Positions 1-10,472 of a stretch of 36,784 nt of DNA are shown piece after piece. The DNA lies in contig JAJVII010000048.1 in NCBI GenBank assembly GCA_022072085.1, positions 1-36,784 on the forward strand, given 5' to 3'. How positions within the stretch are numbered: the stretch's first letter is position 1; every line of letters begins with the position of its first letter. The position numbers and the translations under genes were made by a program. The notes under the pieces are model-generated. The model was given only the letters and a program-made list of their open reading frames with translations, was not told the DNA's origin and did not search any database. This DNA comes from Phycisphaerae bacterium. Lineage in GTDB: Bacteria > Planctomycetota > Phycisphaerae > JAJVII01.

Positions 1-1
1 C

Positions 2-340
2 GGGCGCGGCTGCGGCGCGGTGGTGAACGTCCTGGACGTGCAGGCCCGGCGGCCCTGGCCGCGATACCTGGCCTACTGTATGAGCAAGGCGGCGTTGGAG
101 TCGACGACGCGCGGGCAGGCCCGGCGGTTCGCGCCGCAGGTGCGGTTCAACGGCGTCGCGCCGGGGATCGTGCTGTGGAACGACGCCGACGGTGCGGAGC
201 TGCGCGAGCGGCTGTTGTCAGCCGTCCCGATGGGTCGATTCGGCCAGCCGACCGACGTGGCGGCCGCGGTGCGGATGCTGCTGGAAAACGACTACATCAC
301 CGGCCAGGTCCTGAACGTGGACGGCGGGCGAAGCATGTAG
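2..340 (+). CDS. SDR-family oxidoreductase, C-terminal part (5' end outside window)
   Basis: This is the C-terminal 112 residues of a short-chain dehydrogenase/reductase; the frame is open to the window edge, so the start lies upstream. The active-site pair YxxxK is visible in YLAYCMSKAAL, preceded by the strand that normally carries the catalytic Ser (VVNVLDV). It is followed by the usual RFNGVAPGIV segment, and the protein ends with ITGQVLNVDGG, the typical SDR C-terminal signature. The Rossmann nucleotide-binding part is missing from view, so cofactor and substrate cannot be read. The RPWPRYLAY wording resembles pteridine reductase or FolM-like members, but that is only a resemblance. It converges on trxB across a hairpin-forming spacer. 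Confidence 0.85.
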   Translation, partial: GRGCGAVVNVLDVQARRPWPRYLAYCMSKAALESTTRGQARRFAPQVRFNGVAPGIVLWNDADGAELRERLLSAVPMGRFGQPTDVAAAVRMLLENDYITGQVLNVDGGRSM

Positions 341-344
341 AACG

Positions 345-435
345 TTCGATGTGCGAAGTTCGACGTTCGAAGTCAGAAGGTCAGAGTGCGGCGCCGAATC
401 CCCTCTTGTCCGACGTCGAACTTCGAACCTAGAAC
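345..435. repeat. Inverted repeat between convergent genes (possible bidirectional terminator)
   Basis: CGAAGTTCGACGT at 354-366 is the exact reverse complement of ACGTCGAACTTCG at 413-425. Partial pairing continues outward, and the loop is about 46 nt. It fills the gap between the SDR and trxB stop codons. It could fold in either transcript and end both, but there is no T-run, so termination is inferred from position. It belongs to the same style of gap-filling inverted repeat seen elsewhere in the window. Confidence 0.6.
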
Positions 436-439
436 GAAC

Positions 440-1444
440 TCACCATCCGCCGGCTGCGGCGGCTTCGGGTTCGGCGGTGCGGGTCCACCAGGCCGGGTCC
501 TTGAGGTGCTGCTTCATCATCATCGCCGCCACCACGCCGTCGCCGCAGGCGGTCGCAAGCTGCATCGCCGCAGCCGTCCGGCAGTCGCCGGCGACGAACA
601 CGCCCGGCACGCGGGTGCGCATGTAGGCGGGGTCGGCCTTGATGAAGTCGTTGCCGTCCAGCTCGACGAAGCCCTTCAGCCAGCCGGTGTTGGGGATCAT
701 GCCGACGAAGATGAAGACGCCGTCGCAGGCGAACCGCTCGGCCGCGCCGCTCTTAAGGTCCTTGAGCGTGACGGCGTCGACTTTCTTGTCGCCGAGGATT
801 TCGGTGACGCCGGCTTCGAGCTTGAACTCGATGTTGCCGCGTTCCTTCGCGACGCGATGGAGTTCTTCGACCAGGATCTTCTGGGCGCGGAACTCGGCGC
901 GGCGGTGAACGACGGTGACCTTCGAGGCGAACTTGGCCAGGTGGATGGCCTCCTCGACGGCCGTGTTGCCGCCGCCGATGCTGACCACGTGCTTGTCGCG
1001 GAAGAACGGGGCGTCGCAGGTGCCGCAGTAGCTGACGCCGGCGCCGGCGTGCTTCTTTTCGCCGGGGACGTCCAGGCGGCGGTAGTCGCTGCCGGGGCTC
1101 AGGATGATGACGCGGGCCGAGAAGGCCCCCTTGGCCGTGTGGACGGTGAAGCTGCCGTCGTCCAGCCGCTCGATGCGCTCAGCCGGGCAGTTGGCCTTCA
1201 GCTCGGCCCCGAAGCTCTTGACCTGTTTGACCATGTGGTCGACCAGGGCGGGCCCGGGGATGTTCTCGTAGCCGGGGTAGTTCTCGATTCGGCCGGTGAG
1301 CATGATCTGGCCGCCCGGCAGGCCGTTCTTCTCCAACATCAGCGTCTTGAAGCGATCGCGGGCGGCGTAGAGCCCGGCGGCCAGACCGGCCGGCCCGGCG
1401 CCTACGATGATGACGTCATATTGCCCCTCGCCCAGCTCTGCCAT
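440..1444 (-). CDS. trxB: Thioredoxin reductase (NADPH, FAD)
   Basis: The 334-residue protein has the normal length and layout of low-molecular-weight thioredoxin reductase, which passes electrons from NADPH through FAD to thioredoxin. An N-terminal FAD Rossmann motif GAGPAG lies at 15-20. The redox-active pair is CGTC at 140-143, where many family members have CATC. The NADPH motif [10 protein letters not shown] follows at 157-166 with VVHRR near 178-182, and a second FAD motif (VFVAGDCR) lies near the C-terminus. The start is supported by AGGAG seven bases upstream. It is divergent from cysE with its own promoter, which puts two thiol-metabolism genes back to back. The IILSPGSD segment replaces the common IIATGA wording, so an NADH-linked or unusual partner is possible, but the enzyme class is clear. 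Confidence 0.93.
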   Translation of the reverse strand: MAELGEGQYDVIIVGAGPAGLAAGLYAARDRFKTLMLEKNGLPGGQIMLTGRIENYPGYENIPGPALVDHMVKQVKSFGAELKANCPAERIERLDDGSFTVHTAKGAFSARVIILSPGSDYRRLDVPGEKKHAGAGVSYCGTCDAPFFRDKHVVSIGGGNTAVEEAIHLAKFASKVTVVHRRAEFRAQKILVEELHRVAKERGNIEFKLEAGVTEILGDKKVDAVTLKDLKSGAAERFACDGVFIFVGMIPNTGWLKGFVELDGNDFIKADPAYMRTRVPGVFVAGDCRTAAAMQLATACGDGVVAAMMMKQHLKDPAWWTRTAEPEAAAAGGW

Positions 1445-1489
1445 TCGGTTGCTCCTGTCGGTCGTCGCGGTGGTTCGGCCAAAGGGGCT

Positions 1490-1518
1490 ATTCTAGGGAA
1501 GCGGCCTGTCCGGTTCAA
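1490..1518 (-). promoter_or_regulatory. Sigma70-like promoter of trxB
   Basis: On the minus strand TTGAAC (1518-1513) is followed after exactly 17 bases by TAGAAT (1495-1490), which matches five of six -10 consensus bases. It lies about 45 bases upstream of the trxB start codon. Confidence 0.6.
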
Positions 1519-1538
1519 CAGCGGCCGCGGCGCGAGCA

Positions 1539-1567
1539 TTGAGAAGCCCTTAAGCTTGGCGTATGAT
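1539..1567 (+). promoter_or_regulatory. Sigma70-like promoter of cysE
   Basis: TTGAGA (1539-1544), a 17-base spacer and TATGAT (1562-1567) match the consensus at five of six positions each. Transcription would begin near 1574, leaving a leader of about 39 nt before the cysE ATG. Confidence 0.7.
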
Positions 1568-1580
1568 GGAAGGATTAACT

Positions 1581-1600
1581 CGCCCCCGCCACCGGGGGCG
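1581..1600 (+). promoter_or_regulatory. Leader hairpin directly upstream of the cysE Shine-Dalgarno
   Basis: CGCCCCCG (1581-1588) pairs perfectly with CGGGGGCG (1593-1600) across the 4-nt loop CCAC. It ends one base before the Shine-Dalgarno GGGAGGTGG (1602-1610). An 8-bp all-GC hairpin at that place could affect ribosome access. A regulatory role is an inference. Confidence 0.45.
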
Positions 1601-1612
1601 CGGGAGGTGGCC

Positions 1613-2584
1613 ATGAGCCAGGCCGTCGAAAAACAGACCGCCCATCTGAACGAGCTGGTCGAGGCGATCGTCGCCAGCTACGACGCCGACGAGCGGACGC
1701 AGCACCTGGACAGCGAGTTTCTGCCCAACCGCGACGAGGTGATCGAACTGATCGGCGAGCTGCGCGAGTTGCTGTTCCCCGGCTTCTTCACCAAGCAGAA
1801 GCTCACCGGCGAGAACGTTCGGTTCCACGTGGGCGAGCTGCTGACGAGCATCCAGGCCAAGCTCCAGTGGCAGACCTACCGCTCGCTGCGCTACCGCCGC
1901 CGGAGCGACCAGGCCGGCGGGCCCGACGACCACGCGCGGACCGAGGCCCGGGCCGCCGAGATCGTGCGGCAGTTCCTGGCCCGCATCCCGGCGATCCGCA
2001 CGATGCTGGCCGGCGACGTGCAGGCGCTCTACGATGGCGACCCGGCGGCCAAGAACCTCGACGAGGTCGTGTTCGCCTACCCCGGGCTGGTCGCGATCAG
2101 CACCTACCGCGTCGCCCACGAGCTGCTGCTGCTGGGGGCGCCGCTGCTGGCGCGGATCATGACCGAGTGGGCCCACTCGGTGACCGGCATCGACATCCAC
2201 CCTGGGGCGACGATCGGGCAGAGCTTCTTCATCGACCACGGCACGGGTGTTGTCATCGGCGAGACGACGCACATCGGCAACAACGTCAAGCTCTACCAGG
2301 GCGTCACGCTGGGGGCGCTGAGCTTCCCCAAGGACGAGCGCGGCAATCTCATCCGCGGGCAGAAGCGCCACCCGACCATCGAGGACGACGTGACGATCTA
2401 CGCCAACGCGACGATCCTGGGGGGCTCGACGTTCATCGGCAGGGGCTGCATCATCGGCGGCAACGTCTTCCTGACCAAGTCGGTCCCGCCCAACACGCAG
2501 GTGCAGCTCAAGAGCCCCGATCTGAAGGTGAAGGAGCGCCGCGACCTGCCGGCTGCCGCCCCGGGCGCCACGGACCCCCAGTGA
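1613..2584 (+). CDS. cysE: Serine O-acetyltransferase
   Basis: The 323-residue enzyme should transfer acetyl from acetyl-CoA to L-serine, giving O-acetylserine for cysteine synthesis. An N-terminal helical domain (about 1-190) is followed by the left-handed beta-helix of hexapeptide repeats (about 193-295). Family landmarks are RVAHEL near 166-171, the catalytic-region histidines in DIHPGA (H196) and DHGTGVVIG (H209), and the loop [15 protein letters not shown]. The frame is open far upstream, but ATG 1613 is chosen because a strong GGGAGGTGG precedes it and homology begins after it. The long N-terminal domain resembles the planctomycete and EpsC-like serine acetyltransferases. No cysK is visible nearby. 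Confidence 0.92.
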   Translation: MSQAVEKQTAHLNELVEAIVASYDADERTQHLDSEFLPNRDEVIELIGELRELLFPGFFTKQKLTGENVRFHVGELLTSIQAKLQWQTYRSLRYRRRSDQAGGPDDHARTEARAAEIVRQFLARIPAIRTMLAGDVQALYDGDPAAKNLDEVVFAYPGLVAISTYRVAHELLLLGAPLLARIMTEWAHSVTGIDIHPGATIGQSFFIDHGTGVVIGETTHIGNNVKLYQGVTLGALSFPKDERGNLIRGQKRHPTIEDDVTIYANATILGGSTFIGRGCIIGGNVFLTKSVPPNTQVQLKSPDLKVKERRDLPAAAPGATDPQ

Positions 2585-2594
2585 AAGCAGCCTG

Positions 2595-4562
2595 ATGGAT
2601 ATCCGCGTGGTCACGCACACCCGCCCGGGTCGGCCTGTCCTGGCCCTGGTGCTGATGGCCTTTCTGCTGGCTGCCAGCGTCGCCGCCGCATGGATGGTCA
2701 GCCGCCACAAGGCCGTCGGGACAATCGACCTGGGCACGGCGCTGGAGTTCCCGGGCCTGCCGTTGAAAATCCGCCCGCCCCTGGAGTGGCGCACCACCGG
2801 GCCGATCCCCCAGCTCGCCCAGAGCGATCGCCTGCTGGCCAACGGCGCCCGCCTGCTGGCCCAGTCGTTCGATCCCGAATATTCCCCCGTCGGTGGGGGG
2901 CAGGCTGCCCCGGTCCGTCGGCTGGGCATCTACGTGGCCCGTGGCGTCCCCGGCGACGCCGGCGATGCGCTGGCCCGGCTGCTGAACATCAAGCCCGGCG
3001 ACTGGGAGCAGGAGCTTCGCCACGTGGCCATCGGCCCGCTGCCGGCGCGCCAGATCGTCCTGTCGGGCAGCGGGCCTCAGGGCATGCCGCAGCACATCCT
3101 CCTGCGCGTCGCGCCGCTGGGCGACGGGCACTGCCTGCTGCTGGAGCTGGACTGCGTCGGCCCGCCGATGCCACGCGAGCTGCGGATGATGAACACGATC
3201 GCCGCCAATGTGCACCTCCAGGCGGCCCCGGACGCGTCCGCCGCCGCCGATCTGGGGCTCAAGCTGGGCCCAGCCGGCAACCGCTGGCTGGTCCGGGCGC
3301 GCAACGGTTACGCCCGGCAGTTGACCTTCGTGCCGCTGGCGGCCGACGCGTCGGCTGCCGCGTCGCTGCCCTGGATGGAGATGACGCTGACGGTCGCGCC
3401 GGTGCGCGGCGATCAGGACCTGGCGGCCCTGTTGAGCGACTACGCGCAGGCCGGGCTGGGCGGCATGGGCCTGGGCGGAAGGATGGCGCCTTGGCCGCCG
3501 ATGCTCGTCGCCCCGCCGCTGGCGTCCCAGGCCGATCGGGCCGGCGGGGCCGTCACCGCCGAGACGCTGGGCGGGACCGCGCTGCTGCGCTACCGCCAGA
3601 CCGACGACGACGCCGCCCAGAACACCTGGCTGTTTCACGCCCACGACGACATCGGGACGGTGCGGACCGACCGGGCGGTCTGGCTGCGGGTCTGGTGCTC
3701 GGCTGAGGACGAAGACCGGGCCGTGTCCGCCGCCCGTGAGCTGCTGGCTGGGCTGCAACTGATCGACGGCGGCCACGCCGGGCCTCCGGACGCAGGCGCG
3801 GACCTGTCGGCAGCCGAGGAACTGGGCGCCCGCTGGGTGACAGGGGCTCCCGTGCCGGATTACCTGCGGCAGGAGTTCTCCTGGCCATACGAGATGGTGC
3901 TGGTCGGCCAGCCCGAGACGGTCTTCGCCGAGGCGATCTGGTCGACCTACCGATGGGACCAGACCACCCCGCGCGACGCCTCCGGCGCCGCCGTCCCGCG
4001 CAAGGCGGAGGTGAAGTGGACCCCGCCGCACGCCGACGCGCCGGGCGACTTCGACCAGCAGGCGACACTCTGGGTCGCCGACCGCATCAGCGCCGAGTTG
4101 CGATGCGTCAGCGCGGGCGGGCGGATCGAGATCAGCGGCCGCAAGGGCGGGACGTCCAAGCCGTTCGTCGGGCAGTTCGACCGCCGGACCGCCGACGGCG
4201 GAGCCGACGCCGGCGCGGCTTACGCCAACTATCTGCCCTACCCCATGCTCCGCTTCGCCGCCGCGAGCGTCGCCCACGTCGGACACAACAGCGACGACAA
4301 CAACCTGGCCGCCGCCCAGCTCAGTTTCCGCGTCGCCGGTCCGTCGGCCGACCGGCTGGCCCGGGTCTTCATCCAGCCCGGCCCGGACAACCGCGCCGAG
4401 CAGCCGCAGGCGCTGGCGTGGTTCGACTACGACCCCGACCCGGTGCTGATCGAGTTCCCCGCCAAGGCCGACCAACCCGAGCTGTTCGCCCAGGGCTGGT
4501 GTCTCTGCCAGGTCAAACGCGCCGGCCGCGGCGCCCAGGTCCGCATCATCCCGCGACAGTAG
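2595..4562 (+). CDS. Hypothetical protein with N-terminal membrane anchor
   Basis: This 655-residue protein is not recognised. A single hydrophobic segment at about 14-34 (LALVLMAFLLAASVAAAWMV) follows basic residues, which suggests a signal anchor with the remainder outside the cytoplasmic membrane. The rest is rich in Ala, Gly, Pro and Asp with no cysteine cluster, no catalytic signature and no clear internal repeat. It starts 10 bases after the cysE stop and is likely cotranscribed. Its stop is only six bases from the convergent PL22-like stop. Function unknown; the wording recalls large planctomycete envelope proteins, but nothing here proves that. Confidence 0.8.
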   Translation: MDIRVVTHTRPGRPVLALVLMAFLLAASVAAAWMVSRHKAVGTIDLGTALEFPGLPLKIRPPLEWRTTGPIPQLAQSDRLLANGARLLAQSFDPEYSPVGGGQAAPVRRLGIYVARGVPGDAGDALARLLNIKPGDWEQELRHVAIGPLPARQIVLSGSGPQGMPQHILLRVAPLGDGHCLLLELDCVGPPMPRELRMMNTIAANVHLQAAPDASAAADLGLKLGPAGNRWLVRARNGYARQLTFVPLAADASAAASLPWMEMTLTVAPVRGDQDLAALLSDYAQAGLGGMGLGGRMAPWPPMLVAPPLASQADRAGGAVTAETLGGTALLRYRQTDDDAAQNTWLFHAHDDIGTVRTDRAVWLRVWCSAEDEDRAVSAARELLAGLQLIDGGHAGPPDAGADLSAAEELGARWVTGAPVPDYLRQEFSWPYEMVLVGQPETVFAEAIWSTYRWDQTTPRDASGAAVPRKAEVKWTPPHADAPGDFDQQATLWVADRISAELRCVSAGGRIEISGRKGGTSKPFVGQFDRRTADGGADAGAAYANYLPYPMLRFAAASVAHVGHNSDDNNLAAAQLSFRVAGPSADRLARVFIQPGPDNRAEQPQALAWFDYDPDPVLIEFPAKADQPELFAQGWCLCQVKRAGRGAQVRIIPRQ

Positions 4563-4568
4563 ATCGGA

Positions 4569-5744
4569 TCACTTCGGCAGCGCCGCCCGGGCGCGGTAGG
4601 CGTTGTTGCGCCCGCCGCCGCAGCCGTCGCGCCCGACGGGCCCATCGGAGTTGAACAGCACGAATTCATCGCCCGGCCAGAAGACCGGGTGCGGGTGGCT
4701 CTTCTGGTCCAGCCAGCCTGTCGAGTGGCGGCACAACGGGGTCATCCCGCTGCGCCCGTCGGCCAGTCGGATCAGCGACAGCCACCCCTCGGGCCCCTTC
4801 TGTTCCCAGTCCTTCCGCGGCCCGCAGTCGCCGATCATCCGGGCGTCGGCGGCGTGGCTGGTCTGCACGTGCATCGGCTGGACGCCGTCGTACCAGAACC
4901 GCCGCTCGTTGCTACCGTCGGGCTCGACCAGGATGTTGGCGTGCCGCCAGGCGTTGGTGCGCGGGTCGTCGCGGACGGCGTATTGCGTCACGACCACGCC
5001 GCGGTCGGTGAAGTATTCGTGCCCGGACCGCTCCAGCAGCCGCTTCTGCGCGATCAGCGGGCGGACCTCCTGCGTGTCGGCGCGGGCGACCCACATCCGC
5101 TGCACCAGGTGCCAGGCGCCCTCGTGGCAGAACAGCACACAGTCCGCGTCGGTCGGGTCGATGCTGACGTGGCTGTACCACCGGCACTCGCCGAAGAGCG
5201 CCTGCGCCCGGCCGTCGGTCACGTCCACGCGCATCAGCACCGAGCGCGGCCGCTGGTAGAGCCGCTCGGCCATGTCCGAGTAGATCTTCCCCGTCTGCGT
5301 GCTGACCGGCAGGTCCTCGACGTAGGCGAAGGCGAGGTATCGACCACAGGAGGAGACCGACAGGATGCCCGGGCGATAGCCGGCCGGGCAGGCGTAGATC
5401 GCCCGGTCGCCCGAGCCGTCCAGCCCGACGCCGCGCAGCTCGCGGTCGGCGAAGTAGTAGACCCGTCCGCGCACCGGGTCCATGCAGGCTCCGCTCGCCC
5501 GCACGCCCCTGGCATCGGTGAGCTGCACGATCCGCCGACCGGCCATGTCGCGCACGAAGAGCTGCCAGGCCCCCGCGCGATCGGAGGCCAGCAGGACGAA
5601 ATTCGCGTCGGCCGACACGATCGGCTGGGTGAAGTAGGGGTAATACGTGTTCGCGACGTCGTCGGTGATCCGCTCGATGGCGACGCCGGTCTGCGAATCC
5701 TCGACGCTGACGGCCTCGACGGGCCAGGTCTGTCCGACGGTCAT
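4569..5744 (-). CDS. Oligogalacturonate lyase-like beta-propeller protein (PL22 family)
   Basis: The 391 residues read as a seven-bladed beta-propeller related to oligogalacturonate lyase, which splits unsaturated oligogalacturonides from pectin inside the cell. Family landmarks are the histidines in WYSHVSIDP (H192), VLFCHEGAW (H207), SGHEYF (H242), MHVQTSH (H292) and the near-terminal SHPHPVFWPGDEFVLFNSD (H350, H352); such histidines hold the metal in characterised members. No signal peptide is seen, consistent with cytoplasmic action. GGAG seven bases before the ATG supports the start. It begins 28 bases after the stop of the reverse transcriptase gene on the same strand, with no terminator between, so the two may share a transcript. 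No functional link is evident. Substrate specificity is uncertain. Confidence 0.8.
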   Translation of the reverse strand: MTVGQTWPVEAVSVEDSQTGVAIERITDDVANTYYPYFTQPIVSADANFVLLASDRAGAWQLFVRDMAGRRIVQLTDARGVRASGACMDPVRGRVYYFADRELRGVGLDGSGDRAIYACPAGYRPGILSVSSCGRYLAFAYVEDLPVSTQTGKIYSDMAERLYQRPRSVLMRVDVTDGRAQALFGECRWYSHVSIDPTDADCVLFCHEGAWHLVQRMWVARADTQEVRPLIAQKRLLERSGHEYFTDRGVVVTQYAVRDDPRTNAWRHANILVEPDGSNERRFWYDGVQPMHVQTSHAADARMIGDCGPRKDWEQKGPEGWLSLIRLADGRSGMTPLCRHSTGWLDQKSHPHPVFWPGDEFVLFNSDGPVGRDGCGGGRNNAYRARAALPK

Positions 5745-5772
5745 GGATGGCTCCGGTAGGGGTGGGGTGCGC

Positions 5773-6813
5773 TCACGGCCGGGCCTGGGCCAACTCGGCC
5801 AACAACGCCTCGCCGCGCTCGCGGTCGATCATGCGGAGGAACTCGATTCGGCCGATCAGCCGCAGCAGAAAGATCGGATCGCCGCGGCTCTGGCTGCCGA
5901 TGCCGTCGCGGACGCAGTTGTGGACGATCGCCCGCAGCCGCCGCCGTTCCTGGCGCGGCACGGCCACCTTCTCGTTAACGACCAGGCCGGTCACCTGCTG
6001 GCGGCGGCAGCGCCGCGTGACGCGGAGCTTCTCCGGGGCGACGGCGAACCCCTCCTCGCCGATGATCCGCCGCACGAGCGGCAGGATCGACTGGATGCCC
6101 GCGGGCCCGGAGAAGGTCAGGTCGTCGGCGTAGCGGGTGTAGGCTGCCCCGGCGCTGCGAGCCAGGCCCTCCAGTCGGCGGTCGAGTTTGCGGCAGATGA
6201 TGTTGCTGATGGCCGGGCTGGTCGGCGCGCCCTGGGGCAACCGGCCTTGGCAGGTGGTCAGGCGGGTCAGCACGTCGGCGGTCGGCTTGTCCAGGCCGAG
6301 CGACTTGAACATGCCGAAGACGCGGGCCGCGGTGATTGTCGGAAAAAAGTCGCGCAGGTCGAGGTTCAGCACGACATCCTTGCCGACGTGCGGCCAGGCG
6401 TTGCCGCGGATGGAGTAGCCGCGGCGAAAGCCTTTGACGCAGGGGGCCAGATCGACGCGGCCGAGGATGCGCTTGAGGATGCGGCGCTGGATGAACTTCA
6501 GCGGCGGCGGCGGAACGTGCAGCGTTCGCGTCGAGCCGTTCCGCTTGGGAATTTCGACGGCGCGGTAGCAGTCGCCGGCGTGAAAGGCCCAGTGAGCCAA
6601 CCGGCGGCGATTGAGGCTGAGCAGGTACTTCAATCGGGCCAGCCCGGGGTTCTTGCCCTCGGCCCGGGCTTTGGATACCAGGCGCTCGATCCACCTGGCG
6701 CGGCTGCCGCGGGGTATGACCTCCAGGGTCTTGGGGTGGATGGCGCCCGCCGCTCTGCCGCCTGCCGGTCCAGGCGTGCCGAACAGCGTGCGCAGCCAGC
6801 CCAAGAGGCCCAT
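5773..6813 (-). CDS. Retron-type reverse transcriptase
   Basis: The 346-residue protein carries the reverse transcriptase core in order: FEIP-like region YRAVEIPKRNG (83-93), PPPLKFIQRRIL (102-113), NLDLRDFFPTI (150-160, catalytic D155 region), LPQGAPTSPAISN (192-204), YTRYADDLTFSG with YADD at 228-231, and VTGLVVN (274-280). Two features mark the retron clade: NAxxH as NAWPH at 138-142, and the VTG triplet at 274-276. There is no maturase X domain or endonuclease as in group II introns. In retrons such an enzyme copies part of a neighbouring structured RNA into branched msDNA. A segment with the expected layout lies 23 bases upstream. An N-terminal region of about 75 residues precedes the core. 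No effector gene is recognised beside it. Confidence 0.93.
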   Translation of the reverse strand: MGLLGWLRTLFGTPGPAGGRAAGAIHPKTLEVIPRGSRARWIERLVSKARAEGKNPGLARLKYLLSLNRRRLAHWAFHAGDCYRAVEIPKRNGSTRTLHVPPPPLKFIQRRILKRILGRVDLAPCVKGFRRGYSIRGNAWPHVGKDVVLNLDLRDFFPTITAARVFGMFKSLGLDKPTADVLTRLTTCQGRLPQGAPTSPAISNIICRKLDRRLEGLARSAGAAYTRYADDLTFSGPAGIQSILPLVRRIIGEEGFAVAPEKLRVTRRCRRQQVTGLVVNEKVAVPRQERRRLRAIVHNCVRDGIGSQSRGDPIFLLRLIGRIEFLRMIDRERGEALLAELAQARP

Positions 6814-6836
6814 GACATTCCCCGCGGAGGAAAGGA

Positions 6837-6851
6837 ACGGACCGGGGCGGG
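6837..6851 (-). repeat. Retron a2 repeat
   Basis: Minus-strand CCCGCCCCGGTCCGT is the exact reverse complement of a1 at 6996-7010. Two further pairs (one G-T wobble, one G-C) can form on the inner side. Confidence 0.75.
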
Positions 6852-6889
6852 GCGATGGTTTGCGTCGTCTACCAAGCTCTCAGATCGCC

Positions 6890-6930
6890 CGCCGTGGCGA
6901 ACAACCACGCGTGGTTGTTCGAACACGGCG
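6890..6930 (-). other. msd-like long hairpin with 24-nt perfect palindrome
   Basis: The top of the hairpin is a perfect 24-nt palindrome (6898-6921, half-site CGAACAACCACG). Below a 2x1 internal loop (6922-6923 opposite 6897), CGCCGTG and CACGGCG (6924-6930 and 6890-6896) add seven pairs. The total is 19 pairs. A chance 24-nt perfect palindrome in a window this size is very unlikely. Its place inside a1/a2 matches a retron msd stem. Confidence 0.8.
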
Positions 6931-6958
6931 ATAGGCAGTGGAGTGCGAACGCCTCAGC

Positions 6959-6975
6959 CGCGGCGTAGCGCCGCG
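6959..6975 (-). other. msr-like short hairpin
   Basis: On the minus strand CGCGGCG, loop CTA, CGCCGCG forms a perfect 7-bp hairpin, preceded by TTTTT. It lies between a1 and the long hairpin, where retron msr stem-loops that bind the reverse transcriptase are found. Confidence 0.6.
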
Positions 6976-6995
6976 AAAAACTAGATCGAGTCGCA

Positions 6996-7010
6996 CCCGC
7001 CCCGGTCCGT
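6996..7010 (-). repeat. Retron a1 repeat
   Basis: Minus-strand ACGGACCGGGGCGGG pairs over its full 15 nt with a2 at 6837-6851. It begins where the upstream promoter would start transcription. Confidence 0.75.
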
Positions 7011-7015
7011 CACCA

Positions 7016-7044
7016 TTGGTACCACTCGCGGGAGGGGCCGTCAA
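7016..7044 (-). promoter_or_regulatory. Putative retron promoter
   Basis: TTGACG (7044-7039, five of six -35 bases), a 17-base spacer and TACCAA (7021-7016, three of six -10 bases) lie just downstream of the gyrB terminator. The expected start site, about seven bases after the -10, falls at 7009-7010, the first base of a1. The weak -10 lowers confidence; the position raises it. Confidence 0.5.
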
Positions 7045-7065
7045 GCGCACGCGGACCCGCGGGCG

Positions 7066-7097
7066 CAAAGAAATCCCCGGCGCAAGCGCTGGGGATT
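7066..7097 (-). terminator. Rho-independent terminator of gyrB
   Basis: On the minus strand AATCCCC (7097-7091) pairs with GGGGATT (7078-7072), with an inner GCGC/GCGC stem around TT. The hairpin is followed by TTTCTTT. It lies 35 bases past the gyrB stop and separates gyrB from the retron transcript. Confidence 0.7.
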
Positions 7098-7131
7098 GGA
7101 AAGCCTCTTCTCTGACCCCTGACCCCTGCCC

Positions 7132-10169
<3,038 letters not shown>

Positions 10170-10472
10170 GATCGTCGCAGCTCGCTAAGTATCTTGTGCC
10201 AGCGGCTCTTATAGCAAGACGCCGGCGGACGGAACGCTGCCCGCTCTTTAGCCCTTATCGGACCTTGGACATCTTTTGCATGAGCCCCGGACTGACCCGC
10301 TCACAAGGCCGAAATTCTACCTCATTCGGCCCGTCAAATCGAACGAAAATTGCACGCCGCCGGGGCCCGTCCGGGGCGCCTGCGCGGGTCGTCAGCAGGT
10401 CGCTTTGCCCTTGTCGCGGCGCGGCCGGCCGGGCATCCTGGAAGCCGCTTCACGGAGACGCTTGTCCTCGCC
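10170..10472. other. Non-coding gap between dciA and the ATP-grasp remnant
   Basis: About 300 bases between divergent genes. I see no clear promoter, hairpin or conserved ORF. Open frames here are low-complexity GC shadows. Confidence 0.5.

Larger units (their letters stand above)
6837..7010 (-). ncRNA. Putative retron ncRNA (msr-msd) bounded by a1/a2
   Basis: On the minus strand the segment opens with a1 (7010-6996) and closes with a2 (6851-6837), perfect 15-nt inverted repeats. Between them are an msr-like hairpin (7-bp stem, loop CTA, 6975-6959) and a long msd-like hairpin (6930-6890). The reverse transcriptase ATG follows 23 bases after a2. This order, a1-msr-msd-a2-RT on one strand, is the known retron layout. 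By analogy the branching guanosine should follow a1; G at 6994 in the sequence TGC is a candidate, and the usual context is AGC-like, so this is uncertain. If copying starts at 6852, the msDNA would follow the plus-strand sequence from 6852 to about 6935-6945. Structure is seen; msDNA production is inferred. Confidence 0.75.

Noticed and set aside
386-1612. Long open frame running upstream of cysE
   Set aside because: It is antisense to trxB; the promoter, ribosome-binding site and protein homology all place the start at 1613.
5773-6813. Group II intron or DGR reverse transcriptase
   Set aside because: No maturase or endonuclease domain, no intron RNA domains and no template/variable repeat pair; NAxxH and VTG point to a retron.
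6890-6930. Reading the long palindrome as a gyrB or RT terminator
   Set aside because: gyrB already has a hairpin with T-run at 7066-7097, and the palindrome has no T-run and lies inside a1/a2.
7100-7131. CTGACCCCTGACCCCT repeat after gyrB as a regulatory element
   Set aside because: Only two short direct units; more likely a remnant of an intergenic repeat.
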